A DNA stretch of 64,000 nucleotides from Achatina immaculata (lineage: Eukaryota; Mollusca; Gastropoda; Stylommatophora; Achatinidae). The notes below the pieces were generated by a model. It had not been told where the DNA came from. It worked only from the letters and a program-made list of their open reading frames with translations, and searched no databases. A program made the position numbers and the translations under genes. The stretch lies in assembly GCA_009760885.1 (NCBI GenBank), contig CM019713.1, positions 7,500,266 through 7,564,265 of the forward strand, written 5' to 3'. This document shows positions 1-10,130 of this stretch, in pieces (position 1 is the first letter of the stretch; each line of letters starts with the position of its first letter).

Positions 1-125
1 GCCCGTCTATAAAATAGGATAAACCTCTCCCAGCCCATCTTTTACACAGACAGAACTCTCCTGGCCCGTCTGTAAAATAGGATAAACTCTCCTGGCCCAT
101 CTTTAGAAAAGGAAAAACCTTCTGG
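1..125. repeat. degenerate ~33-bp tandem repeat
   Basis: Three to four diverged units built on 'cccatctntaaaatagg' plus 'ataaactctcctgg' follow one another from the window edge. Weaker related pieces recur near 219-250 and 487-521. The array probably continues upstream of the window. No coding potential is seen. Confidence 0.6.
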
Positions 126-186
126 GCTCCAGAAATAATGCACCGACTGCCCCCGCTTATCTGTTTTCATGCCCTACGCCCCACCA

Positions 187-203
187 CCCCCCCCCCCCCC
201 CCC
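187..203. repeat. poly-C tract
   Basis: An uninterrupted C homopolymer of about 17 bases. Similar C or G runs occur near 9121, 11398, 11596, 39256, 53702 and 55477. Such lengths are prone to sequencing and assembly error, so exact length is unreliable. Confidence 0.8.
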
Positions 204-612
204 ACCAAAGTCCTCCTGGCTAATCTTTGAATCAGGGAAAACCCTCCCAGTCCTGACTGAAGTGAAGCATCGGAAGGACCCACCCCCACCCCCTCCCTTT
301 CTTCTCGTAGAAGCTGTATGTAAGTGCATTCGTGTATTCATGTATACATGTGCATACAGGACCTTGGGGAGGAATCTTGTAAGCTAGTGAAAAGCAACTA
401 TCCTCATCCTCCCACGACCCATTCTCCAAAGAGGGCACTCCCCTTTCCCCGCTTACCCTACTGATATATCATTCTTTTTCATCCAGTACGCCCCATCTCC
501 TACTCCTTAAAACAGGACAAGCTCTCACTTAAAGCAAGCCGACTCTAGGACCTGGAGAAACCAAACGGCTGGACTACTCTCCCTAGAATTTTATGCATGT
601 ATGTATGTAGTG

Positions 613-641
613 TTTATATATATATATATATATACACACAC
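613..641. repeat. (TA)n(CA)n microsatellite
   Basis: A TA dinucleotide run passes into a short CA run. Confidence 0.85.
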
Positions 642-1245
642 AGAAAGAAAGTCTCTGACTTAAAAAGAAAAAAAAACGAATTCCGTTCTTAAGAATATTC
701 GTAAGTTGAATTTATACGTAAATCGGAATAGTTATTTATGTGCGATTACTATCCAGCATCAATTATATGTTATGCGATGTACCTTTCTATGCGTAAAGAA
801 ACTGACGGACCACTGCAGACGCGTACCCCGAAACAAAGGCGCTTCGCTGTTAACCCACCTGTGTCTTTTGTGAGTGCAAGATGGCGAAGTCGACTAGTGC
901 GCGGTACTCTGGTAGCTAACCGGTTGCACGTCCTGTTAGACTCCGTGGTTAAGGTACCGGATAATTCTCTCGTCGTTTTTCTCTCTCTCACGTCTAAAAG
1001 TGCTTTGTCTGACATCGTTTCCAAGTCTAACCATGCGGCGCTGTTCTGTATCACTTTAGTGCCTTTTGAGATTACAATAATAATAACAATATTGTTGAGA
1101 ATTACCTTCTGAAAATCTCTAATTGTGACTGATTCTGTGGCGTATCTGGCTATAGTAATAGCAAGCAGTGTTTGTATGGCAAAGACCGCTCTTCTTGCGC
1201 TTGCTTCGCGATTTTTCAAATCTGGTCTTCGTTTTCATCCTCGAG
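642..1245. other. no gene; possible pogo/Tigger-like terminus
   Basis: Both strands have moderate open frames here, but neither resembles a protein I recognise. The first 100 bases hold the motifs 'cgaattccgttctt', 'cgtaagttgaattt' and 'cgtaaatcgga'. Alternating phrases of this style are typical of the ends of Tigger/pogo DNA transposons. A loosely similar stretch lies at about 44,250-44,300. No second terminus or TA target duplication could be paired, so the assignment is weak. Confidence 0.25.
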
Positions 1246-1312
1246 TAATTCTGCACCCTTTCCTAATGTAATTCTCCACCTTTTCCTAATGTAATTCTGC
1301 ACCCTTGCCTAA
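1246..1312. repeat. ~24-bp tandem repeat, three units
   Basis: Three adjacent copies of a unit built on 'ttctgcacccttncctaatg', the last one diverged. No function is visible. The following stretch to 1726 holds nothing recognisable apart from AT-rich sequence. Confidence 0.7.
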
Positions 1313-1726
1313 AGTCACTCTCTGCGTGATTGGATCTTTCTTCCCATCTTTCCATTTCTCGTCACTAACTAGAAGAAAAACCTATTCTAATGGATGGCTT
1401 ACATATGGCTTTGCATCTCATTTTGGCCACTTTACTTTATCCTTCCTCTTGTACAGTGAGGTATCGAGGGGATATGCGTTTGGGGTTTTTTGGGTCATTT
1501 GATTGGCATAAGAGATATTCATGCAGTAATTCTTGGGTATTTCTATAACACCATCTACACATCTTTTCTGAGGAGTTTCTCTTCATCTGTGTCTTGTAGT
1601 TCTTGGACTGATGGCCCTTGTGGCTGGCTGTATATGCATCATTCTCATTAATTTGACAGACCAGTTTGTTTTTTTTTATTTCTCTGTGTATTGTAGGGAT
1701 GACGTACTTTTTTACCAGTTGTTCTA

Positions 1727-1899
1727 ATGGGAAAAAGAAAAAGAGGAAGACCAAGACGAAGAAGGCTGCAAGACATTGTTGACGATCTGGAAATGGATGG
1801 AACAGCAGCAGGCCACCTTGCTCACAACCGAGAGGCCTACAGGAGTGCTGTTTGGGAGGCAAAGTTCCGCAAGGGACATGCAAATGAATGAATGAATGT
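1727..1899 (+). pseudogene. LINE-A 3' terminal fragment, copy a
   Basis: An open stretch of 55 codons (stop at 1889-1891) encodes the extreme C-terminus of a LINE reverse-transcriptase polyprotein. It contains the basic block GKRKRGRPRRRRLQDIVDDL followed by AGHLAHNREAYRSAVWEAKF. This tail module ends many non-LTR polyproteins. The stop codon runs straight into an (AATG)n tail, so the element has essentially no 3' UTR. Everything 5' of the basic block is missing, which is typical of 5'-truncated retrotransposition. The same terminus recurs near 5.8, 7.3, 7.8, 21.1, 54, 55.8, 60.0 and 60.2 kb. Confidence 0.85.
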
Positions 1900-2269
1900 C
1901 TTATGTCGTCATTTTTGTTAGCTTATCCCTCCTATCGACGATTGCCGCTTTTCTTAGGCACCTCATTTCGCATATAGCTATTTTATTTTGCTGTTTCTTG
2001 GTCAGTGCCCATGTTTGGCATTGGTAGCACAACGTTGGTATAAATCTCGTATGCTGTACATTAGTTGTCTCTTGGTTTCGAGTTACGGTGAGAAAGCAGC
2101 AGGGACATCTGGTGTGGCAATTTTACCATTATTTATTTTTACAGAGAAATCAGCATGAAGTCGAAAACAAAGGAAAAAAAACCAAATGTATTTGTTCTTT
2201 GAATATCAGAGCTCAGAACAATGTTGTGAACATGGCAGTCCCTAGAACTGTTAGATTTTCTGAAGTGAA
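1900..2269. other. no recognisable feature
   Basis: AT-rich sequence with short, unconvincing open frames on both strands. I see no motif, repeat or RNA signature. Confidence 0.5.
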
Positions 2270-3070
2270 TGAACCGAGGGAGAAGACGTTGTCCGCTTTG
2301 ACAATCAGCGACCCATAGCAGGCATGGTGGTGTCATGGCTGGCGACCCATAGCTGACATGGTGATGTCATGGCTGGCGACCCATAGCTGACATGGTGGCT
2401 TCATGGCTGGCGACCCATAGCTGACATGGTGGTATCAGGGCCGGCGACCCATTGCTGACATGGTGGCGTCAGGGCTGGGACCCATAGCTGACATGGTGGT
2501 GTCAGGGCTGGCGACCCATAGCTGACATGGTGGTGTCATGGCTGGCGACCCATAGCTGACATGGTGGTGTCATGGCTGGCGACCCATAGCTGACATGGCG
2601 GTGTCATGGCTGGCGACCCATAGCTGACATGGCAGCGTCATGGCTGGCGACCCATAGCTGACATTGTGGCGTCAGGGCTGGCGACCCATAGCTGACATGG
2701 TGGCGTCAGGGCTGGCGACCCATAGCTGACATGGTGGCGTCAGGATTGGCGACCCATAGCTGACATGTTAGCGTCAGGGCTGGCGACCCATAGCTGACCA
2801 AGACCGTGCCCCATCTCTCCGTTGATACCCTCCAGTAATAGCTTGGCTAACATGGCAGGGATCGCCATGCTCCCCATGGTGGTGGAGTCTGCTAAAGAAG
2901 TATTGCACACCCCATGGTTTTTAGCTATACTCTGAAACTGGAAAAAAAATAGTTGCCATAGCCTATTTCCAAGCCGACACGACGCTGTGCTTCAATATCT
3001 TCACGGCATCGGCTGCAAAAAGAACACCAGCTCGCAGTTCCAGTGAGACTCAAGAGGAAGAAGAAGTAAA
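2270..3070 (+). mobile_element. dispersed repeat Y, copy 1
   Basis: The 270 bases after the 34-bp array (2790-3068) match 40,130-40,420 over their whole length. Shared blocks include 'tctgctaaagaagtattgca', 'cgacacgacgctgtgctt' versus 'cgacacgaagctgtgcct', and 'ccagctcgcagttcc'. Both copies finish in a GAA-rich tail. No coding capacity is seen. The tail and dispersed copies suggest a non-autonomous retroelement. In this copy the 5' part has expanded into the 34-bp array, whereas the other copy holds only about one diverged unit. Confidence 0.7.
2308..2799. repeat. 34-bp minisatellite, ~14 units
   Basis: Head-to-tail units of 34 bp carry the core 'gcgacccatagctgacatgg' followed by a variable 'tggtgtcatggctg' part. 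Units differ by a few substitutions and one is slightly shortened near 2477. The array grows out of the 5' part of repeat Y. A single diverged unit exists in the second Y copy near 40,105-40,145, which shows the likely pre-expansion state. Confidence 0.9.
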
Positions 3071-3783
3071 TTAACTAATATGGAGTCTGTTGCGTTAAAG
3101 TTCATTTCTTTTCTTCCTCTTCTGCGGGAAAGAAAGGGTTTAACCCTGTAACATCAGAAGCAATCTTCAGGCCAGGAGAGGACTCCGAAAAATTCAAGTA
3201 CATCCCTTTTCTCCAGATTCCTATAAAGTTCATGACCTTTTCCCCGTCACGCCTTCTCTGTTATAACTGAGCTGTCTCACGTACTTTCTCTCTCTCGTGA
3301 ATGTTCCTGTGGGTTACAGGGCGGTTATACACTTAAGAGAAAGTTGGACGACCATTTTGCATAGGAAGGGCAGCAAACATCTGGGATGAACAGTTATACG
3401 CAGGTATTTTGAACGCATCAGTGTTTCTCATACTTTTGTTAGTGCGGTACGACACTGTAAATAAGATACTGCATGTGTAATAAGGAGCTTATGATATTAT
3501 TATTGTTATTGGCTAATAATAATAATAATAAATTTGCGGTCCTTTATAAGACTGGAAAAGGGGAACAACCGACGTTCAGGAACGACAAGTACATTGGTTT
3601 GGTCAAGAAACTGAAGCAGGTGTCGGGAGTCCAGGCTGAAGTTTTCCATATGGAAGCAGGAGCCAAGGATTCATAGAAGTATCGTCACTGGACTTTTTTA
3701 AGCAGCGGTGCATAGAGGGTCCAGCAAGAGCAAGAACATTGTTTAAAATATTTAATTTGTTATCTCTTGCTTCGGTCCTTATC
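3071..3783. other. no gene; short (AAT)n run
   Basis: No conserved protein signature is visible. A small AAT trinucleotide run lies at about 3515-3533. An open frame across 3473-3676 resembles nothing I know. Confidence 0.5.
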
Positions 3784-3969
3784 TGGAGCAATAGCCTAAG
3801 ATGTGCTTCAGCGTGGAACAATAGCCTGAGATGTGCTTCAGTGTGGAACAATAGCATGAGATCTGCTTCAGCGTGGAACAATAGCCTGAGATATGCTTCA
3901 GTGTGGAACAATAGCCTGAGATGTGCTTCAGTGTGGAACAATAGCCTGAGATGTGCTTCAACGTGGAAC
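3784..3969. repeat. 30-bp minisatellite, left part (~6 units)
   Basis: Units of 30 bp share 'tggaacaatagcctgagatg' followed by 'tgcttcagyg'. The same unit resumes at 4974. The two parts were evidently one array that was split by insertion of element X1. Because 30 is a multiple of three, both strands give open frames across it, but these are simple translated repeats and not genes. Confidence 0.9.
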
Positions 3970-4973
3970 TTCTTCTTCTTCTGTCGCTTGTACCACCAAG
4001 ACCGCCCTGTGATCCTACTGAATTTACGCCTATGGTCCTCGATAGGTCCCGTAGTCCCCCGTGTGGTACCCGAAAGACCACACGAAATCCCCGAGAGGAC
4101 CACAAGAGGTTCAGAGTATCGCAGGGCTTGAGCCTGTATTCTTGGTGGGTCTCAGAAGCGGGATTGCTTGACACCGTGGTTTTCGTTGTACCAGTTTAGA
4201 CTAGGGTTGGACTTTCTCACCAGAAAAATTGCGAAGTGTTTAGAATATCAGTATATCCCCGTTGGGTGAGAGGTGTTGCCCATCCAGTTCAGCGCTGGAC
4301 TTTCTCACAGGAAAAAATCAGCGTGATTAGGATATGCATACATCCCCGCTGAGTGAGAGGTGATTGCCTATCTAGACTGCCCTGGTCCAGTGTCTCCAAC
4401 TTCAGTATTTTGTGGTCGTGGCCAGAAACCCTTCCTAGTTGTGACCAGGACGGAGCTTTTGACCAGAAGGACGAATCCTCGCCGCTAGTGACTTTCACCT
4501 TTGGGTTGAGCCGGTTTAGGCATATTATCCCAGTATGGGCGTGTTTAGGACGTGACTGACCACTATAGGAGAGGTACCGTGACATGCGTAATCATCAAGT
4601 TTCACCCCTAGTTTAAGCCGATTTAGGCATATTTCACCAGTATGGGTGTATATCGGACATGACCGACCTCTAGAGCGGAGGTAACGTGACATGCGTAGCC
4701 ATCAAGTTTCACCCCTGGTGTAAGCCGGTTTAGGCATATTTCACCAGTATGGGTGTATTTCGGTCGTGGCCGCCCTCTAGAGCAGAGGTGTTGTGATATG
4801 AGTAGCTCTCGCCACGATACTACTGGACATACCGATTAAGCTTCACTTAATCTTTTCCATCACCTTTTCACATCGGCGCCACACAGCAACCTGATTGCTT
4901 TTCCGCATTTTATTCCTTGGCTGGGAGGAGTTTCACTCCACGAGTGGGATCTGAAGTATCTCGCCATCAGTGT
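3970..4973 (-). mobile_element. non-autonomous element X, copy 1
   Basis: This 1.0-kb block matches X2 (10.1 kb), X3 (33 kb) and X4 (41.7 kb). Read on the minus strand it starts with 'ctgatggcgagatacttc' and ends in a (GAA)n tail. It is modular: three units of about 108 bp ('tttcacccctggnttaagcc' type, near 4493, 4601 and 4709), then two units of about 90 bp that begin 'ggactttctcac' on the plus strand, then a terminal module containing 'gtggtcctctcggggatc' on the minus strand. It interrupts the 30-bp array and is flanked by 11-bp near-identical copies of target sequence: 'caacgtggaac' at 3959-3969 and 'caacgttgaac' at 4974-4984. No ORF is conserved between copies. A GAA-tailed, 5'-variable, target-duplicating repeat is best explained as a LINE-dependent non-autonomous retroelement. 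Confidence 0.75.
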
Positions 4974-5281
4974 CAACGTTGAACAATAGCCTGAGATGTG
5001 TTTCAACGTGGAACAATAGCCTGAGATGTGCTTCAGTGTGGAACAATAGCCTTAGATGTGCTTCAGTGTGGAACAATAGCCCGAGATGTGCTTCAGCGTG
5101 GAACAATAGCCTGAGATCTGCTTCAGTGTGGAACAATAGCCTGAGATATGCTTCAGCGTGGAACAATAGCCTGAGATGTGCTTCAACGTGGGACAATAGC
5201 CCGAGATGTGCTTCAACGTGGGACAATAGCCCGAGATTTGCTTCAACTTGGAACAATAGCCTGAGATGTGGTTCAGCGTGA
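4974..5281. repeat. 30-bp minisatellite, right part (~10 units)
   Basis: Ten units of exactly 30 bp continue the array seen at 3784-3969, with substitutions only. The first unit repeats the 11 bases that end the left part, as expected for a target-site duplication made by X1. Confidence 0.9.
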
Positions 5282-5542
5282 GAGGACGTGATTCAGCTCT
5301 GGGAAGGCAAAAAGAAGAAGGAGAACCAAAAACAAAATCCCCAAATTTACAGAGCTCAGACAGTTGTAACTCAGAGGCTCCACCCCTCTTCTCCTCTTTT
5401 GGAATGTAAAAAGTTTAAAGGGCTGAAGCATCTGTCTGTGGGGCGGGGGCATTTGATGATCTATGGAACTGTACAGTTGCTTCGCTAATTATTGCCGAGA
5501 ATTTCTAGCGTGCAATATAATAATAACAATGTAAAATTTCCG

Positions 5543-5998
5543 TTTCTATACCATTAATGCATATTGGGGATACGATGTTAGGCCCGTATTTCCAAAATCT
5601 TCCTCACATGAAAGTATCACGTGGTCAGTATCACACCTGGCCGCTTTTACCTTCCTAGGCTTCTCTGGTACCTGTTTTCTGAAGCTGGGTGGACCCCGTG
5701 GCCTTTTTTTTTTTTTTGGTGTGGTGCTAACAGAAAGAAGGAAGACCAAGGCGAAGATGGCTCTCAAGACATCGTTGATGATCTGCAAATGGATGCATCA
5801 GCAGCAGGGCATCTTGCTCACAACCGAGAGGCCTACAGGAGAGTTGTTAGGGAGGCAAAGTTCCGCAAGAGACAAGCAAATGGCTGGCTGACTGACTGAC
5901 TAATTGACAGAAAACAAAATCCCCTTTGCTGGGACTTGAATCCAGTATCATCGGATAAGTGGATGAGCGATTAGTAACTCGGCCAACCAGGCCTCCAA
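5543..5998 (-). mobile_element. tRNA-derived SINE-2, split by LINE-A
   Basis: The block 5543-5725 matches 58,525-58,720 and, in the other orientation, 21,240-21,445. Shared phrases include 'ccgtttctataccattaa', 'gtatttccaaaatcttcc' and 'cctggccgctttaccttcc'. After an inserted LINE-A fragment it resumes with 'acaaaatccc' and a tRNA-like head at 5921-5997. On the minus strand the head contains 'tggccgagttac' (box A-like) and 'ggattcaagtccc' (box B-like with one extra base). This is the usual head of a pol III-transcribed SINE. The copy is old and probably inactive. Confidence 0.65.
5733..5899 (+). pseudogene. LINE-A 3' fragment, copy b, nested in SINE-2
   Basis: The fragment starts in the basic block of the LINE-A C-terminus (KKEDQGEDG in one frame, shifted relative to the intact RGRPRRRW) and continues with HLAHNREAYRRVVREAKFRKRQANG. 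Its end is 'gactgactgacta' rather than (AATG)n. It sits inside SINE-2, between that element's body and its tRNA-like head, so it was inserted after the SINE. A candidate target duplication is 'acagaaa' on both sides (about 5730 and 5907). Confidence 0.75.
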
Positions 5999-6056
5999 TA
6001 GTAGTAGTAGTAGCAGCAACAGCAGCAGCAGCAGCAGCAGCAGTAGCAGCAGCAGC

Positions 6057-6091
<35 letters not shown>

Positions 6092-6093
6092 CA

Positions 6094-6172
<79 letters not shown>

Positions 6173-6206
6173 CAGCAGCAGCAGTAGTAGTAGTAGTAGT
6201 AGTAGC

Positions 6207-6264
<58 letters not shown>
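5999..6264. repeat. compound (GTA)n(GCA)n trinucleotide tract
   Basis: About 266 bases alternate between blocks of GTA and blocks of GCA, with two 'gcaaca' interruptions that recur in equivalent positions. That suggests duplication of a larger block. It abuts the tRNA-like head of SINE-2. Translated, it gives only runs of valine and alanine. Confidence 0.9.
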
Positions 6265-6964
6265 CAGCGTCTACTTATATAAGTGACTATGCATTGACCA
6301 TGAGCCAGTTATGCTTTTAATTTGATGATAGACACTGTAACAAACCACAAATGACTTCAAAGTTATTACTTTTTTTTTGCAATGAGAGCCTGGAACTTAT
6401 TTTTGAAGACTTCAGTACAACACGATTCTTGTTGCCAGTCGGGGTTTGAAAAATGTTACGTGCTGAACCCATCACTTGTTGTTTTCTTGATAAAGATTAC
6501 AATAATATCAAATGCTGTTCACCGCAGTATGAGAAGCACTGATTACATGATGAATTACGAAATGTAAATGTTGCCTTACGTTTCTATAGCTTCATGACTA
6601 GTTTTGGGAGCTAGGACTGTGGTTTCTTCTTGCCTTCCGAAGGACCGTGTGCGGTCGCTTCGCTAGTCTTTGGACTTTGTCCTACCCACAAGGCAGCAGC
6701 GGGGTAGACGTTTCAAGGCTTCTCTCGCTCGCCTGGCACTCACTTTTCTCAGCAGCCGAGGTATTTTATTTTATTTTCATTATTCCACCTCGCTCTCCAT
6801 GTCCGCCGCTAACTGGTCCGCCCCTGCTCATTTTTTTGGGCAAGCTCTTATTCGCAGGTAGCCTCCACATGTTAATGATGTTCACTGTCCGGCATCCGTG
6901 AAACGCCGGGTTTGAGAATGGTCGCCCCGCCCAGACAGGAACCTAATTAAATCCATAAGAAAAC
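6265..6964. other. no gene recognised; GC-rich unassigned patch
   Basis: The patch 6595-6950 is less AT-rich than its surroundings. It contains 'gtgcggtcgcttcgctagtc' and 'cgtgaaacgccgggtttgag'. Two overlapping plus-strand frames have no recognisable domain. It lies directly before a LINE-B 3' end but I cannot link it to that element. Confidence 0.4.
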
Positions 6965-7213
6965 GACATGTAATGCCATTGGACATATAATAGAGAAGAG
7001 GAGGGCTTGAAAACATCATAACAACAGGGAAGATAAATGGGAAGAGAAAAAGGGGAAGACCAAAAGAAAAAAATCACGGACAGACTAACACAATGGCACA
7101 GAATTTAAAAAAAAGTAACCAATTGATGAGCTGATGGAAAATATCAAGGAACGAGAACTGTAAAGAAGAATGAATTCAGCGCCTACCGGCATGGCACCTG
7201 CTGATGATGATGA
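6965..7213 (+). pseudogene. LINE-B 3' terminal fragment
   Basis: The sequence parallels 25,930-26,155. It carries a GHII-type motif, then 'aaaaaggggaagaccaaaag' encoding the basic block. A PIDELMENIKERE-like stretch follows, and then an ending that encodes APTGMAPADDDE and runs into a (GAT)n tail. Several stops and a frameshift break it. It is a 5'-truncated LINE-B copy whose tail type (GAT)n differs from that of LINE-A. Confidence 0.7.
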
Positions 7214-7309
7214 AATGTTGCTTTATTGATGTATGTGCGTATATTTCGATACGTGAGGTGTAGAGATTTTAGTTTGAACGAATCAACCATATATATATAT
7301 ATATATATA

Positions 7310-7705
7310 CATCATTCATCATTCCTTTGCATGTCCCGTGCGGAACTTTGCCTCCCAAACAGCACTCCTGTAGGCCTCTCGGTTGTGAGCAAGATGGCCT
7401 GCTGCTGCTGCATCCATTTCCAGATCATCAACGATGTCTTGCAGCCATCTTCGTTTCGGTCTTCCTCTCTTTCTTTTTCCCATTATGTATCCCTCCAATA
7501 TGGTCTTCTCTAAATTATCATGACGTTTAATGTGGCCAAAATATTTAAATTTTCTCTCTTTAATCCTCTTTACTAGCCAGCCTTCATCAATATTAAGCTC
7601 TTGCAGTATAGATATATTTGTTCGTTTTTGTGTCCACGATATTTGGAGAACTCTTCTATAGCATTTACATTCAAAGGCATTTATGTGCTTCTCAGCTGTT
7701 TTGTT
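7310..7705 (-). pseudogene. LINE-A 3' fragment, copy c (open)
   Basis: On the minus strand an uninterrupted frame covers the LINE-A C-terminus: NKTAEKHINAFECKCYRR, then ISWTQKRTNISILQELN, then GHIKRHDNLEKTILEGY, and the basic block GKRKRGRPKRRW to a stop at 7319. It matches 20,800-21,180 and 59,640-60,030. A (TA)n tract (7286-7309) follows its 3' end. It is the best preserved of the short copies, with no stop in about 130 codons, so it is a fairly recent 5'-truncated insertion. The reverse-transcriptase catalytic part is absent. Confidence 0.85.
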
Positions 7706-7727
7706 ATATATACATACACATATATAT

Positions 7728-7891
7728 TCATTCATTCATTCATTTGCATGTCAGTTGGGGAACTTTGCCTCTCTAACAGCACTCCTGTAGGCATCTCGAT
7801 TGTGAGCAAGATGCCCTGCTGCTGATGCATCCATTTGCAGATCATCAACGATGTCTTGCAGCCATCTTCGCCTTGCTCTTCCTCTCTTTCT
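7728..7891 (-). pseudogene. LINE-A 3' fragment, copy d
   Basis: A second minus-strand LINE-A end follows copy c directly. Read on the minus strand it starts in the basic block and ends with the (AATG)n tail (7728-7743 as attc on the plus strand). One frameshift is visible: the AHNREAYRS equivalent is read as LTIEMPTGVLL in the open frame. Its 5' boundary is a long (TA)n tract at 7892-7936. Two same-orientation copies side by side suggest preferential insertion into earlier tails or microsatellites. Confidence 0.8.
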
Positions 7892-7892
7892 T

Positions 7893-7936
<44 letters not shown>
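7892..7936. repeat. (TA)n microsatellite
   Basis: A TA run of about 45 bases with one early 'aaat' interruption abuts the 5' end of LINE-A copy d. Confidence 0.9.
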
Positions 7937-7940
<4 letters not shown>

Positions 7941-7980
7941 GAAAAAGAATACCACACATAGTTGTAAAGCTAGTAATTGG

Positions 7981-8154
7981 TGCTATTACTATGACAGTGA
8001 GCACAGTACTATTATTATGACAGTGAGCATAGTACTATTACTATGACAGTGAGTATACCACGTAAGTGAGCACAGTACTAATACTATGACAATGAGCACA
8101 ATACTAATACCGCGTAAGTGAGCACAGTACTAATACTATGACAGTGAGCACAGA
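7981..8154. repeat. ~27-bp degenerate tandem repeat
   Basis: Six or seven units share 'actatgacagtgagcacagt'. Some units contain the alternative 'cgcgtaagtgagcacag'. Spacing varies between 24 and 30 bases. Confidence 0.75.
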
Positions 8155-8586
8155 GACAAAGCATAAAGTTTAAGTACCAGTTTTGGAGGAAGGTGTAACA
8201 TCCTACCGAACAGTTTAGAGGAAGGGGGGGGGGGGAGGGAGTGGTCCTGATGAAATAACACCACGAAGTAATTACAGCCACAAATCCTTTCATAATTCAA
8301 GCGTCTCTTTGGTCAGTGATCGACTACACAATCGTTTACCAAGCACAACATGTGACGTCGTGCAGCGCAGCTACAAAAGTTCCCCCCCCCCCCTCAACCA
8401 CCACCAACTTCTCACCGCCTGCGACCAGGTTTTGTATATCGGCACAGCTGTATGTGGTATGTTGCGTGTTCTTTATGTCTGCTTCTACATCAAAGGTTCT
8501 CAAGATTTCAGGTCCCAGTTCTCTCTTGTCAACAAAGGCTGCCCTCGAATCCTTTCCCTAAATATGAAATCATTACCCAGAAAGGA
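8155..8586. other. no gene; G and C homopolymers
   Basis: Contains a G run near 8226-8236 and a C run near 8381-8392. No protein, RNA or element signature is recognised. Confidence 0.5.
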
Positions 8587-9112
8587 TTTTCATAGTTATG
8601 TCTTCTTTTATGATGGTAAAAGGCTTAAAATAAATTCATAATATTTTCACAGTTGTGTCTTCTTTTATGATGGTAAAAGGCTTAAAATAAATTCATAGTA
8701 TTTCTACAGTTATGTCTTCTTTTATGATGGTAAAAGGCTTAAAATAATTTCATAATATTTTCACAGTTATGTTTTCTTTTATGATGGTAAAAGGCTTAAA
8801 ATAAATTCATAATATTTTCACAGTTACGTCTTCTCTTATGATGGTAAAAGGCTTAAAATAAATTCATAATATTTTCACGGTTTTGTCTTCTTTTATGATG
8901 GTACAGGGCTTAAAATTCATTATTTTCACCGTTATGTCTTCTTCTATGATGGTAAAAGGCTTAAAATTCATGATATTTTCACCGTTATGCCTTTTTTTAT
9001 GATGGTAAAAGGCGTAAAATTCAGGATTTTAACCGTTATGTCTCTTTTTATGATGCTAAAATTCATGATTTTCACCGTTATGTCTTCTTCTATGATGATA
9101 AAAGGCTTGAAA
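8587..9112. repeat. 57-bp minisatellite, ~9-10 units, decaying
   Basis: Units contain 'tatgtcttcttttatgatgg' followed by 'taaaaggcttaaaataaa' and 'ttcataatattttcac'. The left five units are near 57 bp. The right units shorten progressively by losing the AT-rich part. Many units carry 'aataaa', but only as part of the repeat. Confidence 0.9.
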
Positions 9113-9436
9113 TTCCTAGCCCCCCCCCCCCCCCCGTAAAAAAATCACCTTTTGATATTCCCTGTTTTACAATTATTTATCGGGCGGTTACAGTTGAAGT
9201 GTAAAGAAAAGACAAAATTCAACATTTCTTGAACATCTCCTCAGAAAACGGCAGTTACACGGTGTTGTATGTTCAGAAAGACACAGGATAACTGAGCTAA
9301 AGAAAACTTAGGAGGCACAAAGATGAATAACTGAAAAGACTCTGGGCAGGTCTCATGCGCAAGGACAGATCTAACCAGAAACTCACAGCATCTCACAGTT
9401 CGTAAAAGAGTGATAATCTACGCCAGTCCGAGCAGA

Positions 9437-9530
9437 TGATGATGATGACGATGACGATGATGATGATGATGATAACGACGACGACGACGACGACAACGAC
9501 GATGATGATGATGATGATGATGATGATGGT
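9437..9530. repeat. (GAT/GAC)n trinucleotide tract
   Basis: GAT and GAC triplets alternate in blocks over about 94 bases. Confidence 0.9.
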
Positions 9531-9565
9531 GATGATTTATGCACTCATGAAATTCATGAAAAAGC

Positions 9566-9665
9566 ATTACCTCTTTTTACCTTTTGGGATTACGTCACAA
9601 TTTCATGTGCCGAAGATCTTGGAAATGCGAGCCTAATACTGTATCACCATTATGCCGTAATGCAA
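9566..9665 (+). mobile_element. SINE-2 fragment
   Basis: The stretch with 'atgtgccgaagatcttgg' and 'cctaatactgta' aligns with the 3' half of SINE-2 at 21,350-21,440. The head is missing. Similarity is partial, so this is a diverged truncated copy. Confidence 0.5.
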
Positions 9666-10130
9666 TGGACGCGGGGCATTTGCCCCTTACTATTCAGTTT
9701 TTTTTTTTAAAGTTTTATTTTAAACATCAGAAAATGTATACACGTATATAAGGGACCATGCGTGTGTAAACTTAGCGGGTGCTAAGTCTACAATTTGGGA
9801 CATTTGGGGGAGGGACAGGACCTGAAACCCAACTGAAACCGCAAATCCATGGCCTCTGACCTACCGTACTCGGTGGTCAGGCATAAATCCATCTCATCTA
9901 CAACCCAGGATCTTCCTTCCAAGGATACTGTATGCCAGTCATGCAGCGTATTTACATGCATTCAACCAATGACATGACAAGCATTACACATTACAAAGTC
10001 AAGCAATCAAAATAGATCAACATTTATTATACACACTAAATACCATATCACGTCACACAACATTACATGCACAAGACATCAAAATATATCACCATGAATG
10101 AACACGTATGATATCAATAATAATGCATCG
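9666..10130. other. no recognisable feature
   Basis: AT-rich sequence with many short 'acatca'-type words. No element boundary, gene or RNA signature is seen. A similar word bias fills 17,820-18,640. Confidence 0.5.

Noticed and set aside
738..1219. Overlapping 124- and 149-codon frames on opposite strands
   Set aside because: No recognisable domain, no homologous copy in the window, and composition typical of chance frames.
5959..6282. Poly-alanine/valine protein
   Set aside because: A pure trinucleotide microsatellite explains the frame.
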